From the NCBI GenBank assembly GCA_002398405.1, contig DGYN01000082.1, forward strand, positions 37,047 through 77,169: a DNA stretch of 40,123 nt, given 5' to 3'. Positions 1 through 7,618 of this stretch are shown one piece after another; the first letter of the stretch is position 1, and every line of letters starts with the position of its first letter. The translations under genes were made by a program, and so were the position numbers. The notes below the pieces were generated by a model that saw only the letters and a list, made by a program, of their open reading frames with translations, did no database searches and was not told the origin of the DNA. This DNA comes from Caulobacteraceae bacterium UBA5005. Lineage in GTDB: Bacteria > Pseudomonadota > Alphaproteobacteria > Caulobacterales > Caulobacteraceae.

Positions 1-177
1 GACCGCATCGTCATGATGACCAATGGCCCGGCGGCCGGGATCGGCGAAGTCCTCAGTGTCGACCTCCCCCGGCCCCGCGACCGCCTGGCCATCGCCGAGG
101 CCCCCGCCTACATCAAGGCGAGGGCGGCGGTAATCGAGTTCCTCTACGCGCGGCACAATGTGAGGGAGGCGGCGTAG
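1..177 (+). CDS. Nitrate ABC transporter ATP-binding protein, C-terminal fragment
   Basis: The window opens inside this gene; 58 codons and a TAG stop (175-177) are visible. The translated tail (DRIVMMTNGPAAGIGEVLSV, then DLPRPRDR, and ending in EFLYARHNVREAA) matches the C-terminus typical of NrtD/NrtC/NasD-type ATPases of nitrate/nitrite ABC importers, where the D-loop/H-loop region is followed by a short PRPRDR stretch. The Walker motifs lie outside the window. Its position immediately upstream of narK, nirB, nirD and nasA supports a role as the energising subunit of nitrate uptake at the inner membrane. A taurine/sulfonate importer ATPase is the main alternative family, but the MMTNGP and PRPRDRL segments and the neighbours favour nitrate. 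Confidence 0.8.
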   Translation, partial: DRIVMMTNGPAAGIGEVLSVDLPRPRDRLAIAEAPAYIKARAAVIEFLYARHNVREAA

Positions 178-183
178 CACTGC

Positions 184-290
184 GGGGACATGTACCTTCG
201 GTACGTGTCCCCTCATGGTCTTGAACGTCCCACCAGTCTGAGGGACGGCCCGCAGGGGTGAGGGGACACGTACCGGAGGTCCATGTCCCC
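184..290. repeat. REPIN-like element 1 (paired inverted GGGGAC hairpins)
   Basis: Two hairpins face each other. Hairpin 1 (184-212) pairs GGGGACATGTACC with GGTACGTGTCCCC, 13 pairs around a 3-base loop. Hairpin 2 (262-290) has a left arm that is the exact reverse complement of the right arm of hairpin 1, and a right arm with one mismatch to the complement of the left arm. The whole unit is thus an inverted repeat of a REP hairpin. It shares the GGGGAC/GTCCCC tips and the layout, but not the inner stem sequence, with the elements at 13820-13950 and 19352-19489. It separates the ABC transporter gene from narK. Confidence 0.75.
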
Positions 291-335
291 AGGCGCCCAT
301 TCGCTTGGCGTCCAGCCCCTTTCCCCGCCGCAAAA

Positions 336-350
336 TTGTGCAGCGCACTA
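336..350. promoter_or_regulatory. Candidate operator upstream of narK (shared with nirB)
   Basis: The sequence TTGTGC-AGC-GCACTA is a near-perfect dyad (TTGTGC / GCACAA type, one mismatch). An almost identical site, TTTTGC-AGC-GCACAA, occurs upstream of nirB at 1776-1790. Presence of the same dyad ahead of the two nitrate-assimilation transcription units suggests a common regulator or shared promoter element. The regulator is not identified. Confidence 0.45.
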
Positions 351-371
351 AAACCGGGCGATTCGCGACGC

Positions 372-497
372 CCTTTGCCTGACCGGTGCACAGGCCTCCC
401 CTATCCGTCGGATCACGTTCGATGACGGATGGGTCCGGGCAAAGGCGGCCGGACGCCGGGATGAACCGGGACCGCAGTCGAAACACATTTTCCGTGT
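372..497 (+). promoter_or_regulatory. Structured 5' leader of narK with competing stems
   Basis: The stretch between the dyad and the narK start can fold in alternative ways. CCTTTGCC (372-379) pairs perfectly with GGCAAAGG (438-445) and encloses ATCCGTC/GACGGAT (403-409 with 424-430). The competing hairpin GTCCGG/CCGGAC (433-438 with 449-454) uses base 438 and has the right arm of the first stem in its loop. Further on are CCGG-gatgaa-CCGG with a six-base loop (456-469) and AACAC/GTGTT (483-497 region). In alphaproteobacteria nitrate genes are often controlled by NasT (ANTAR) antitermination on two-hairpin leaders with six-base loops; whether this leader is such a target is inference. Confidence 0.4.
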
Positions 498-513
498 TCC
501 GAAGGACCGCCAG

Positions 514-1740
514 ATGATCGCCAAGGAATTCTTCAAGGCCGGGCACACCCCGACCCTGCTCTCCGCCTTCTTCTATTTCGACATGAGCTTCATGGTCTGG
601 GTGCTCCTGGGGGCCCTCGGCGTGCAGATCGCCTCGACGCTCGGCCTCGACCCGGCCCAGAAGGGCTTCATGGTCGCCCTGCCGGTGTTGGCGGGGGCCC
701 TGCTTCGGGTGGTCAACGGGGTGCTGGTCGACCGGATCGGCCCCAAGCTCTCCGGCGCCATCTGTCAGGTGATCGTTATCGCCGGCCTGATCGCCGCCTG
801 GATCATCGGGGTGAAGACCTATGAACACGTCCTGGCGCTCGGCCTGGTGCTCGGGGTCGCGGGGTCGTCCTTCGCCATCGCCCTACCGCTCGCCTCGCGC
901 TGGTATCCGCCCAAGTATCAGGGCGTCGCCTTAGGCATCGCCGGGGCCGGCAATTCCGGAACCGTGCTCGCCACCCTGTTCGCGCCGTCGCTGGCCGAGG
1001 CCTACGGCTGGCAGAACGTCGTCGGCCTGGCCGCCATTCCCCTGGTCGTCGCCTTCGTCGTCTACATGATCTTCGCCAAGGACAGCCCCGAACAGCCCGC
1101 GCCGAAAAAGCTGCCGGAATATATGAGCGTCCTGAAAACCGCCGACGCCTGGTGGTTCATGGCCTTCTACGGCGTGACCTTCGGCGGCTTCGTGGGCCTG
1201 TCGTCCTCGCTGACCATCTATTTCAACGCCGAATACGGCGTGAAGGCCGTGAACGCGGGCTTCCTGACCGCTGCCTGCGTGTTCGCGGGATCGTTCCTTC
1301 GTCCGCTCGGCGGGGCCTTCGCCGACAGGATCGGCGGCATCCGCACCCTCTCCATCACCTACGCCATCGCCGCGGCGGCCCTGATCCTGGTGAGCTTCAA
1401 GCCCTCGATGATCACGGCGACCATGGCCCTGATGCTGGTCGCCATGGGGGCGCTCGGCATGGGCAACGGCGCGGTGTTCCAACTGGTGCCGCAGCGCTTC
1501 CGCAACGAAATGGGGGTGATGACAGGCCTGGTCGGCATGTTCGGCGGCGTTGGCGGCTTCTATCTGGCCTCCAGCCTTGGCCTCGCCAAGCAGTTCACCG
1601 GCTCCTACCAGATCGGCCTTCTGGGCTTCGCCGCCCTGGCCCTGGCGGCCCTGGCGAGCCTCTCGATGATCAAGACCAAATGGCGCTCGACCTGGGGCGC
1701 CTCTGGGGGGCTCAGCGGCGCGACCGCCGCCCGCATCTGA
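514..1740 (+). CDS. narK: MFS nitrate/nitrite transporter, NarK/NasA type
   Basis: A 408-residue major facilitator with about twelve hydrophobic segments, the usual length for the NarK/NNP family. Visible family marks are the loop 2-3 motif RVVNGVLVDRIGPK (about 67-80), the nitrate signature GIAGAGNSGT (about 143-152), and the second-half counterpart RPLGGAFADRIGG followed by a glycine-rich GMGNGAVFQL segment in the place of the second nitrate signature. It should import nitrate (and possibly export or exchange nitrite) across the inner membrane. The ATG at 514 is preceded by GAAGGA at a suitable distance. It is flanked by a nitrate ABC transporter gene and nirBD-nasA, so the cell appears to have two nitrate uptake routes. 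A strong terminator follows at 1750. Confidence 0.93.
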   Translation: MIAKEFFKAGHTPTLLSAFFYFDMSFMVWVLLGALGVQIASTLGLDPAQKGFMVALPVLAGALLRVVNGVLVDRIGPKLSGAICQVIVIAGLIAAWIIGVKTYEHVLALGLVLGVAGSSFAIALPLASRWYPPKYQGVALGIAGAGNSGTVLATLFAPSLAEAYGWQNVVGLAAIPLVVAFVVYMIFAKDSPEQPAPKKLPEYMSVLKTADAWWFMAFYGVTFGGFVGLSSSLTIYFNAEYGVKAVNAGFLTAACVFAGSFLRPLGGAFADRIGGIRTLSITYAIAAAALILVSFKPSMITATMALMLVAMGALGMGNGAVFQLVPQRFRNEMGVMTGLVGMFGGVGGFYLASSLGLAKQFTGSYQIGLLGFAALALAALASLSMIKTKWRSTWGASGGLSGATAARI

Positions 1741-1749
1741 TCAATAACC

Positions 1750-1779
1750 GGGCGCCGGACGGTTCCGGCGCCCAATTTT
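1750..1779 (+). terminator. Rho-independent terminator of narK
   Basis: A perfect 10-bp stem GGGCGCCGGA/TCCGGCGCCC (1750-1759 with 1764-1773) closes a CGGT loop and is followed by AATTTT. It begins 9 bases after the narK stop, so narK and nirB are probably separate transcripts. The T-run is shared with the dyad at 1776-1790. Confidence 0.85.
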
Positions 1780-1790
1780 GCAGCGCACAA
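1776..1790. promoter_or_regulatory. Candidate operator upstream of nirB
   Basis: TTTTGC-AGC-GCACAA, the second copy of the dyad found upstream of narK at 336-350 (14 of 16 aligned bases match over the core and flanks). It lies about 175 bases before the nirB start, which leaves room for a transcribed leader. The binding protein is unknown. Confidence 0.45.
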
Positions 1791-1876
1791 AAAGCCATCA
1801 GGCGGGTGCGACATTCGAGCGGACCAAGCTTTCCCCCCCCTGCCGTATAACTCCAGATGTCGTGCAACGGCGTGCG

Positions 1877-1901
1877 GCATAAGGCTTAGCGGCCTTGATG
1901 C
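1877..1901 (+). promoter_or_regulatory. Hairpin with six-base loop in the nirB leader
   Basis: GCAT-AAGGC (1877-1885) pairs with GCCTT-(G)-ATGC (1892-1901), nine pairs with one bulged G, closing the loop TTAGCG. No T-run follows. Six-base-loop hairpins are the target shape of ANTAR antiterminators such as NasT; the loop has G at position 4 but not the expected A at position 1, so assignment is tentative. Confidence 0.3.
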
Positions 1902-1964
1902 GGGGCAAAGACGTCCACTCGAACCAAGCGAGCGTCCTTACACGACGCGAGGAGTGGAGTTCAT

Positions 1965-4421
1965 ATGAGCGCGCCGACCAAGGAAAGACTTGTTGTCATC
2001 GGCAACGGCATGGCCGGGTGCCGGGCCATCGAGGAAGTGCTGAAGCGCGACGGATCGCGCTACGCCATCACCGTCTTCGGCGCCGAGCCGCGCGTGAACT
2101 ACGACCGCATCATGCTCTCGCCGGTCCTGGCGGGGGAAAAGACCTTCGACCAGATCGTCATCAACGACGAGGCCTGGTACCGCGACAACGAGATCACCCT
2201 GCACGCCGGCCGCGCGGTCACGAGTATCGACCGTGCAAAGAAGGTGGTCGAGGCCGAGGGCGGCCTCATCGTTCCCTACGATAAGCTGATCCTGGCCACG
2301 GGTTCGGACCCGGTGCGTCTGCCCCTGCCTGGGGCGGACCTGAAGGGCGTGGTGACCTTCCGTGACCTGGATGACGTCAACGCCATGGTCGCCGCGGCGG
2401 ATGCGGGTGGCGAGGCGGTGGTGATCGGCGGCGGCCTCTTGGGCCTGGAAGCCGCCTATGGCCTGGCAAAGCGCGGCATGAAGGCGACCGTCGTCCATCT
2501 GATGGACGTCCTGATGGAGCGCCAGCTGGATAGCTCCGCCGGGCACCTCCTGCAGGTCGCCCTGGTGGAAAAGGGCGTTCAGACGGTGCTGTCGGCCCAG
2601 TCCGAGGAGATTGTCGGCAAGGACGGTCAGGTTGCGGGCCTCAAGCTCAAGGACGGCCGGGTTCTGCCCTGCTCGATCCTGATCATGGCGGTGGGAATCA
2701 GGCCCAATGCGGCGCTCGCCAAGGCCGCCATGTTGCCGGTCAATCGCGGGGTCGTGGTCGATGACCAGATGCGCACCGGCGATATCGACATCTTCGCCAT
2801 CGGCGAATGCGCCGAACACAGGGGCGTCGCCTACGGTCTGGTGGCCCCGATCTGGGAGATGTGCCGCACCCTGGCCGACGTCCTGACGGGCAAGGAGGAC
2901 GCGGCCTATGAGGGCAGCTTGCTCTCGACCAGGCTCAAGGTTTCCGGGGTCGACGTGTTCTCGGCCGGGGAGTTTTCCGGCGGCGAGGGCTGCGAGGACG
3001 TGGTGTTCCGCGACGCGGGGCGCGGGGTCTACAAGCGGCTGGTCCTCAAGGAGGGCAAGCTTGCCGGGGCGGTGATGTTTGGCGATGCCGCCGACGGGGC
3101 CTGGTACTTCAGCCTGATGAAGGAGGGCGCGGACGTCACCGAAATGCGCGAAACCCTGGTCTTCGGCCAGGCGATTACGGAGGGCCTTCGAGGGCTCGAC
3201 CCTAGCGCAGCCGTGGCGGCCATGGCCGACACGGCGGAAATCTGCGGCTGCAACGGCGTCTGCAAGGGCGCGGTGACGACGGCGATCACCAACGGGGTGA
3301 CGACGCTGGACGGGGTTCGGGCGGTGACCAAGGCGTCCGCCTCCTGCGGGTCCTGCACCCCCCTGGTCGAACAGCTTCTGACCCTGACGCTCGGCGACGC
3401 CTTCAAGGTGGACACCGGGCCCAAGGCCGTCTGCAAGTGCACCGACAAGGGGCACACCATTGTCCGCCAGCGGATCGTCGCCGAGGGCCTCAAGTCCATG
3501 CCCGCCCTGATGCAGGCCCTGGAATGGAAGACCCCCGATGGCTGCGCCAGCTGCCGCCCGGCGCTGAACTACTACCTCCTGGCCGCCTGGCCGGCGGAAT
3601 ATGTCGACGACAAGCAGAGCCGTTTCATCAACGAGCGGGCCCACGCCAACATCCAGAAGGACGGCACCTACTCCGTCGTCCCGCGCATGTGGGGCGGGGT
3701 GACGACTCCCGATGAGCTGCGCGCCATCGCCGACGTGGCCGACAAGTTCAAGGTGCCGATGGTCAAGGTGACCGGCGGCCAGCGCATCGACCTCCTGGGC
3801 ATCAAGAAGGACGACCTGCCCGCGGTCTGGGCCGATCTCAACAAGGCCGGGATGGTCAGCGGCCACGCCTACGCCAAGGGCCTGCGCACCGTGAAAACCT
3901 GCGTCGGGTCGGAGTTCTGCCGGTTCGGAACTCAGGACTCCACCGGGCTGGGCGTCCGGCTTGAGAAGTTCATGTGGGGCTCTTGGACCCCGGCCAAGGT
4001 CAAGCTCGGCGTCTCCGGCTGCCCGCGCAACTGCGCCGAGGCGACGGTCAAGGACATCGGGGTGATCTGCGTCGACTCCGGCTACGAAATCCACGTCGGC
4101 GGCGCCGCGGGCCTTCATGTCCGCGGCACCGACCTGCTCACCAAGGTGGCGACCGAGGACGAGGCCCTGTGGGCGATCTGCGCCATTACCCAGATGTACC
4201 GCGAGGACGCCTGGTATCTGGAACGGATCTGGAAATGGATGGAGCGGATCGGCCTGGAGACCATCCGGACCGCCATCGAGGACCCGGAAACGCGCCGCGC
4301 CCTCTACGACCGCTTCACCTATTCGCAGCGCTTCTACCGCATTGACCCCTGGGCCGAGCGAGTGGCCGGGCGCCATGCCGAAGAATTCACCCCCCTCTCC
4401 CGCAGCATGGAGCTCGCTTGA
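1965..4421 (+). CDS. nirB: Assimilatory nitrite reductase (NAD(P)H), large subunit
   Basis: An 818-residue protein close to the normal length of NirB/NasB, which reduces nitrite to ammonium in the cytoplasm. N-terminal FAD/NAD domains show VVIGNGMAGCR (about 10-20) and VVIGGGLLGLEAAYGL (about 150). Two BFD-type [2Fe-2S] regions follow: CGCNGVC...CGSC near residues 427-465 and CKCTD...DGCASC near 490-530. The siroheme/[4Fe-4S] domain contains CVGSEFCRFGTQ (about 646) and GCPRNCAEA (about 686). The ATG at 1965 has GGAGTGGAG just upstream. nirD starts directly after the stop. Electrons pass NAD(P)H to FAD to FeS to siroheme; SUMT encoded at 7608 supplies the siroheme precursor. Confidence 0.97.
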   Translation: MSAPTKERLVVIGNGMAGCRAIEEVLKRDGSRYAITVFGAEPRVNYDRIMLSPVLAGEKTFDQIVINDEAWYRDNEITLHAGRAVTSIDRAKKVVEAEGGLIVPYDKLILATGSDPVRLPLPGADLKGVVTFRDLDDVNAMVAAADAGGEAVVIGGGLLGLEAAYGLAKRGMKATVVHLMDVLMERQLDSSAGHLLQVALVEKGVQTVLSAQSEEIVGKDGQVAGLKLKDGRVLPCSILIMAVGIRPNAALAKAAMLPVNRGVVVDDQMRTGDIDIFAIGECAEHRGVAYGLVAPIWEMCRTLADVLTGKEDAAYEGSLLSTRLKVSGVDVFSAGEFSGGEGCEDVVFRDAGRGVYKRLVLKEGKLAGAVMFGDAADGAWYFSLMKEGADVTEMRETLVFGQAITEGLRGLDPSAAVAAMADTAEICGCNGVCKGAVTTAITNGVTTLDGVRAVTKASASCGSCTPLVEQLLTLTLGDAFKVDTGPKAVCKCTDKGHTIVRQRIVAEGLKSMPALMQALEWKTPDGCASCRPALNYYLLAAWPAEYVDDKQSRFINERAHANIQKDGTYSVVPRMWGGVTTPDELRAIADVADKFKVPMVKVTGGQRIDLLGIKKDDLPAVWADLNKAGMVSGHAYAKGLRTVKTCVGSEFCRFGTQDSTGLGVRLEKFMWGSWTPAKVKLGVSGCPRNCAEATVKDIGVICVDSGYEIHVGGAAGLHVRGTDLLTKVATEDEALWAICAITQMYREDAWYLERIWKWMERIGLETIRTAIEDPETRRALYDRFTYSQRFYRIDPWAERVAGRHAEEFTPLSRSMELA

Positions 4422-4423
4422 GT

Positions 4424-4765
4424 ATGAACGCCCATGTGATTCCCGGCGTCCTCTGGATCGACGTCGGGGCCCTCAATGAGATCCCACGCCGGGGTGCGCG
4501 CCGCGTCGCCACCCCGCGCGGCGATATCGCGGTCTTTCGCACCGGCGACAACGAGGTCTTCGCTCTCCTGGACAAGTGTCCTCACAAACAGGGACCGCTC
4601 AGCCAGGGCATCGTCCACGGCCGCACGGTGACCTGCCCTCTGCACGCCTGGAACATCGACCTGGCGACCGGCGAGCCTACCGGCGCCGACGCCGGCAAGG
4701 GCTGCGCGCCCACGGTGACGGTGCGGGTCGAAAACGGGAGGATTTTGCTTGCGACGGGCGGGTAA
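4424..4765 (+). CDS. nirD: Nitrite reductase small subunit (Rieske-like)
   Basis: A protein of about 113 residues forming the small subunit of the nitrite reductase complex with NirB. It has an intact Rieske-type ligand set: CPHKQGPLSQG and, seventeen residues after the first His, CPLHAW, so it should carry a [2Fe-2S] cluster, as in NasE-type subunits and unlike dissimilatory NirD forms that have lost the ligands. The ATG at 4424 follows the nirB stop by two bases with GGAG in the nirB tail as ribosome site; a TTG at 4418 overlapping the nirB stop is the alternative start and would add two residues. Co-transcribed with nirB. Confidence 0.93.
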   Translation: MNAHVIPGVLWIDVGALNEIPRRGARRVATPRGDIAVFRTGDNEVFALLDKCPHKQGPLSQGIVHGRTVTCPLHAWNIDLATGEPTGADAGKGCAPTVTVRVENGRILLATGG

Positions 4766-4776
4766 GAACGTCTTTT

Positions 4777-4923
4777 CCCTCCCCTTCTCTGAAGGGGAGG
4801 GTGGCTCGCGCAGCGAGACGGGTGGGAAAGGCCCCCGTCTGAGCCTCGCCGATGCATGGGGCTCCCCCACCCGCTTCGCCCTTGGGCGAAGCCCCCTCCC
4901 CGCGCTTGCGGCGCGCGGTGAGG
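4777..4923. repeat. C-rich mosaic repeat, copy A
   Basis: It starts with an 11-bp hairpin CCCTCCCCTTC/GAAGGGGAGGG (4777-4801), continues with TGGCTCGCGCAGCGAGACGGGTGGG and ends with a second arm containing CCCCCACCCGCTTCG, CTTCGCCC/GGGCGAAG and GCGCGCGGTGAGGG. Same family as 16201-16338, 27425-27558 and 31423-31563. It fills the gap between nirD and nasA. Confidence 0.75.
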
Positions 4924-4936
4924 GAAAAGATTAGTC

Positions 4937-7618
4937 ATGCCTGACGGCTCCACCCCTATCGGCACGAAAACCACCTGTCCCTACTGCGGGGTCGGGTGCG
5001 GGATCGATGCGGTCAAGGCGGGGCCCCGCGAGATTTCGGTGGCGGGGGACCAGACCCACCCCGCCAATTTCGGCAAGCTCTGTTCCAAGGGGACGGCGCT
5101 GGGCCGCACCGTGGGCCTTTCCGGCCGCCTCCTCTATCCGGAGATCGACGGGCGCCGGGTGACCTGGCCACAGGCCTCCCGCCACGTCGCCAAGGCGCTG
5201 AAGAAGACCATCGCCAAACACGGGCCCGACTCGGTGGCCTTCTATGTGTCGGGCCAGCTGCTGACCGAGGACTATTACGCGGCCAACAAGCTGATGAAGG
5301 GCTTCATCGGTTCAGGCAACATCGACACCAATTCGCGCCTCTGCATGGCGTCCGCGGTCATGGCCCACAAACAGGCCTTCGGCGGCGACCTGGTGCCCGG
5401 CTGCTACGACGATCTGGAAGAGGCGGACCTGATCGTCTTTTCCGGCCACAACGCCGCCTGGACCCATCCCGTCCTGGTCCGCCGGATGGAGAAGGCCAAG
5501 GCGCGGGGCCAGCGCTGGGTCTGCATCGACCCGCGCCGCACCGACACCGCCGAGATGAGCGACCTGCACCTGGCCATCGCGCCGCAGAGCGACATCAGGC
5601 TCTGGAACGGACTGCTGGCCCATCTCATCCATGCGGGCGCGGTGGACCGCGACTATGTGGCGGCCCATGTCGCCGGTTTCGCCGACGTCGAAGCCATGCT
5701 GATGTCGGACGATCAATCGCCGGCGGCGGTGGCGGCCGATTGCGGCGTCACCGAGGAGGCCTTCTCGACCTTCTGCCGGTGGTTTGCGCGCACACCCAAG
5801 ACGGTGAGCCTGTTCTCCATGGGGGCCAACCAGTCGGCGCAGGGGGTGCATAAGGGCCTGGCCGTGATCAACGCCCACCTGGCGACGGGCCGGATCGGCA
5901 AGCCCGGCGCCGCGCCCTTTTCCATCACCGGCCAGCCCAACGCCATGGGCGGGCGGGAGACGGGCGGCATGGCGACGACGCTCGCGGCTCATATGGATTT
6001 CTCTGAAGCAGAGCGCGACCGGGTGCGGCGGTTCTGGGGATCCAGGCAGGTTGCGCCGGACAAGGGCCTCAAGGCCGTCGACATGTTCGAGGCGGTGCAT
6101 TCGGGCAAGGTCAAGGCGATCTGGGTGATGGCCACCAATCCCGCGGTCTCCATGCCCAACGCGGGCCGGGTGCGGGAAGCCCTGGAAAAATGCCCCCTGG
6201 TCATCGTCTCCGAGGCCATGGCCGAGACCGACACCAACACCTACGCCCACGTCAAACTGCCGGCCCTGACCTGGGGCGAGCGGGACGGGACCGTGACCAA
6301 TTCCGAGCGCCGCATCTCCCGCCAGCGGCCGATGTTCGATCCTCCCGGCGAGGCCAGGTCCGATTGGGCCATCGTCTCCATGGTGGCGAAAGACATGGGC
6401 TTTGGCGACGCCTTCGCCTGGGAGAACTCCGCCGAGGTGTTCCGCGAATACGCCCGCCTGACCGTGTTCGAAAACAATGGAACGCGGCCCCTGTCGCTCG
6501 GCCCCTGGGCCGCGAACCGCAAGGCCGCCTACGACGCCATGGCGCCGGTGCAGTGGCCGGTGACCGATCAGGGCGGCACGCCGCGCCTCTTCACCGATGG
6601 CCGGTTCGCCACCTCCGACGGCAGGGCCCGCATGATCCCGGTGGCGCCCCGGCCCCCCGCTGAAGCCGTGAGCGGCGGCTTTCCCTTGAGCCTCAACACC
6701 GGCCGCCTGCGCGACCAGTGGCACACCATGACCAGGACCGGCCTTGTCCCCGATCTCTGCCAGCACGCGCCCGAGCCCTATATCGAGATGCACGCGACCG
6801 ACGCCGCGGCGGCGGGCCTCACCGAGGGCGAGCTGGCGCGGATCGTCACCCCCTACGGCGAGGCGGCGGCGGTCGCCAGGATCTCCGACCGGCAGCGGGC
6901 GGGCGATCTCTTCATGCCCATGCATTTCACGGCGGCCTTCGCACCCTATGGCCGCTCGAACCATCTGATCGGCGCCCACCGCGACCCGATGAGCGGCCAG
7001 CCGGAGTTCAAGCACACCCCGGCCCGGATCTCCCCCTGGCGGGAGACCTGGCGCGGGTTCTTCGCCGGACGCGGCAGGGCGCGCCTGCCCAAGGGCGAGG
7101 ATCTGGTCTGGCGGCGAATCCCCCGCGAAGGCTGCGAGCTGTTCGAGATCGCCGGGCGGGGGGATGAGACCGAGCGCGCCGCCGTGATCCGCTCCCTCTG
7201 CCAGGGCGCCGAGGGCGAGCGGCTGGAGTTCGAGGATCCCGGGACCGGCGCGGTGCGGCGGGCCTATGTCGAGGACGGGCGGCTGGAGCGGATGGTGTTC
7301 GTCACCGTCGGCGGCAAGCTGCCGCCCCGCGAATGGCTGGTGGGCCTGTTCGCCAAGGAGGCCCTGGCCCACGAGGACCGGATCGCCCTGTTGGCCGGAC
7401 GGCCGCTCGGGCCCGTCGAGGACGCCGGCGTCCAGGTCTGCGCCTGTATGCGCGTCGGCGCCAAGGTGATCGAAAAGGCCATAGCGGCCGGAGCCGGGAC
7501 CGTGGATGCGGTGGGCGCGGCCTGCGGGGCGGGAACCAACTGCGGCTCCTGCCGGCCCGAAATCGCTCAGATGATTGGGCGCAGCGCGCCCAAGCGGGAG
7601 GTGCTTGATGCGGCCTGA
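4937..7618 (+). CDS. nasA: Assimilatory nitrate reductase, catalytic subunit
   Basis: An 893-residue molybdenum enzyme of the NasA/NarB family, cytoplasmic, reducing nitrate to nitrite. The N-terminus binds [4Fe-4S] through CPYCGVGCG (Cys14, 17, 21) and LCSKG. The body is a Mo-bis-MGD oxidoreductase with recognisable stretches such as SRLCMASAV, GHNAAWTHPV, CIDPRRTDTAE, GQPNAMGGRETGGMA and NTGRLRDQWHTMTRTG. The C-terminal about 60 residues form a BFD-type [2Fe-2S] domain (VCACMRVG...AGTNCGSCRPE, near 833-880), as in Klebsiella NasA and absent from the shorter NarB. There is no Tat or other signal. The ATG at 4937 is preceded by GTGAGGGAAAAG. It overlaps the SUMT gene by 11 bases. Confidence 0.96.
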   Translation: MPDGSTPIGTKTTCPYCGVGCGIDAVKAGPREISVAGDQTHPANFGKLCSKGTALGRTVGLSGRLLYPEIDGRRVTWPQASRHVAKALKKTIAKHGPDSVAFYVSGQLLTEDYYAANKLMKGFIGSGNIDTNSRLCMASAVMAHKQAFGGDLVPGCYDDLEEADLIVFSGHNAAWTHPVLVRRMEKAKARGQRWVCIDPRRTDTAEMSDLHLAIAPQSDIRLWNGLLAHLIHAGAVDRDYVAAHVAGFADVEAMLMSDDQSPAAVAADCGVTEEAFSTFCRWFARTPKTVSLFSMGANQSAQGVHKGLAVINAHLATGRIGKPGAAPFSITGQPNAMGGRETGGMATTLAAHMDFSEAERDRVRRFWGSRQVAPDKGLKAVDMFEAVHSGKVKAIWVMATNPAVSMPNAGRVREALEKCPLVIVSEAMAETDTNTYAHVKLPALTWGERDGTVTNSERRISRQRPMFDPPGEARSDWAIVSMVAKDMGFGDAFAWENSAEVFREYARLTVFENNGTRPLSLGPWAANRKAAYDAMAPVQWPVTDQGGTPRLFTDGRFATSDGRARMIPVAPRPPAEAVSGGFPLSLNTGRLRDQWHTMTRTGLVPDLCQHAPEPYIEMHATDAAAAGLTEGELARIVTPYGEAAAVARISDRQRAGDLFMPMHFTAAFAPYGRSNHLIGAHRDPMSGQPEFKHTPARISPWRETWRGFFAGRGRARLPKGEDLVWRRIPREGCELFEIAGRGDETERAAVIRSLCQGAEGERLEFEDPGTGAVRRAYVEDGRLERMVFVTVGGKLPPREWLVGLFAKEALAHEDRIALLAGRPLGPVEDAGVQVCACMRVGAKVIEKAIAAGAGTVDAVGAACGAGTNCGSCRPEIAQMIGRSAPKREVLDAA

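Noticed and set aside
1895..2284. 129-residue frame overlapping the nirB start
   Set aside because: Arg/Gly-rich +1 frame shadow of NirB.
1938..4376. 812-residue open frame on the minus strand
   Set aside because: Shadow of nirB in high-GC DNA: composition is His/Gly/Arg/Asp-rich without any domain, while the plus strand encodes a complete NirB.
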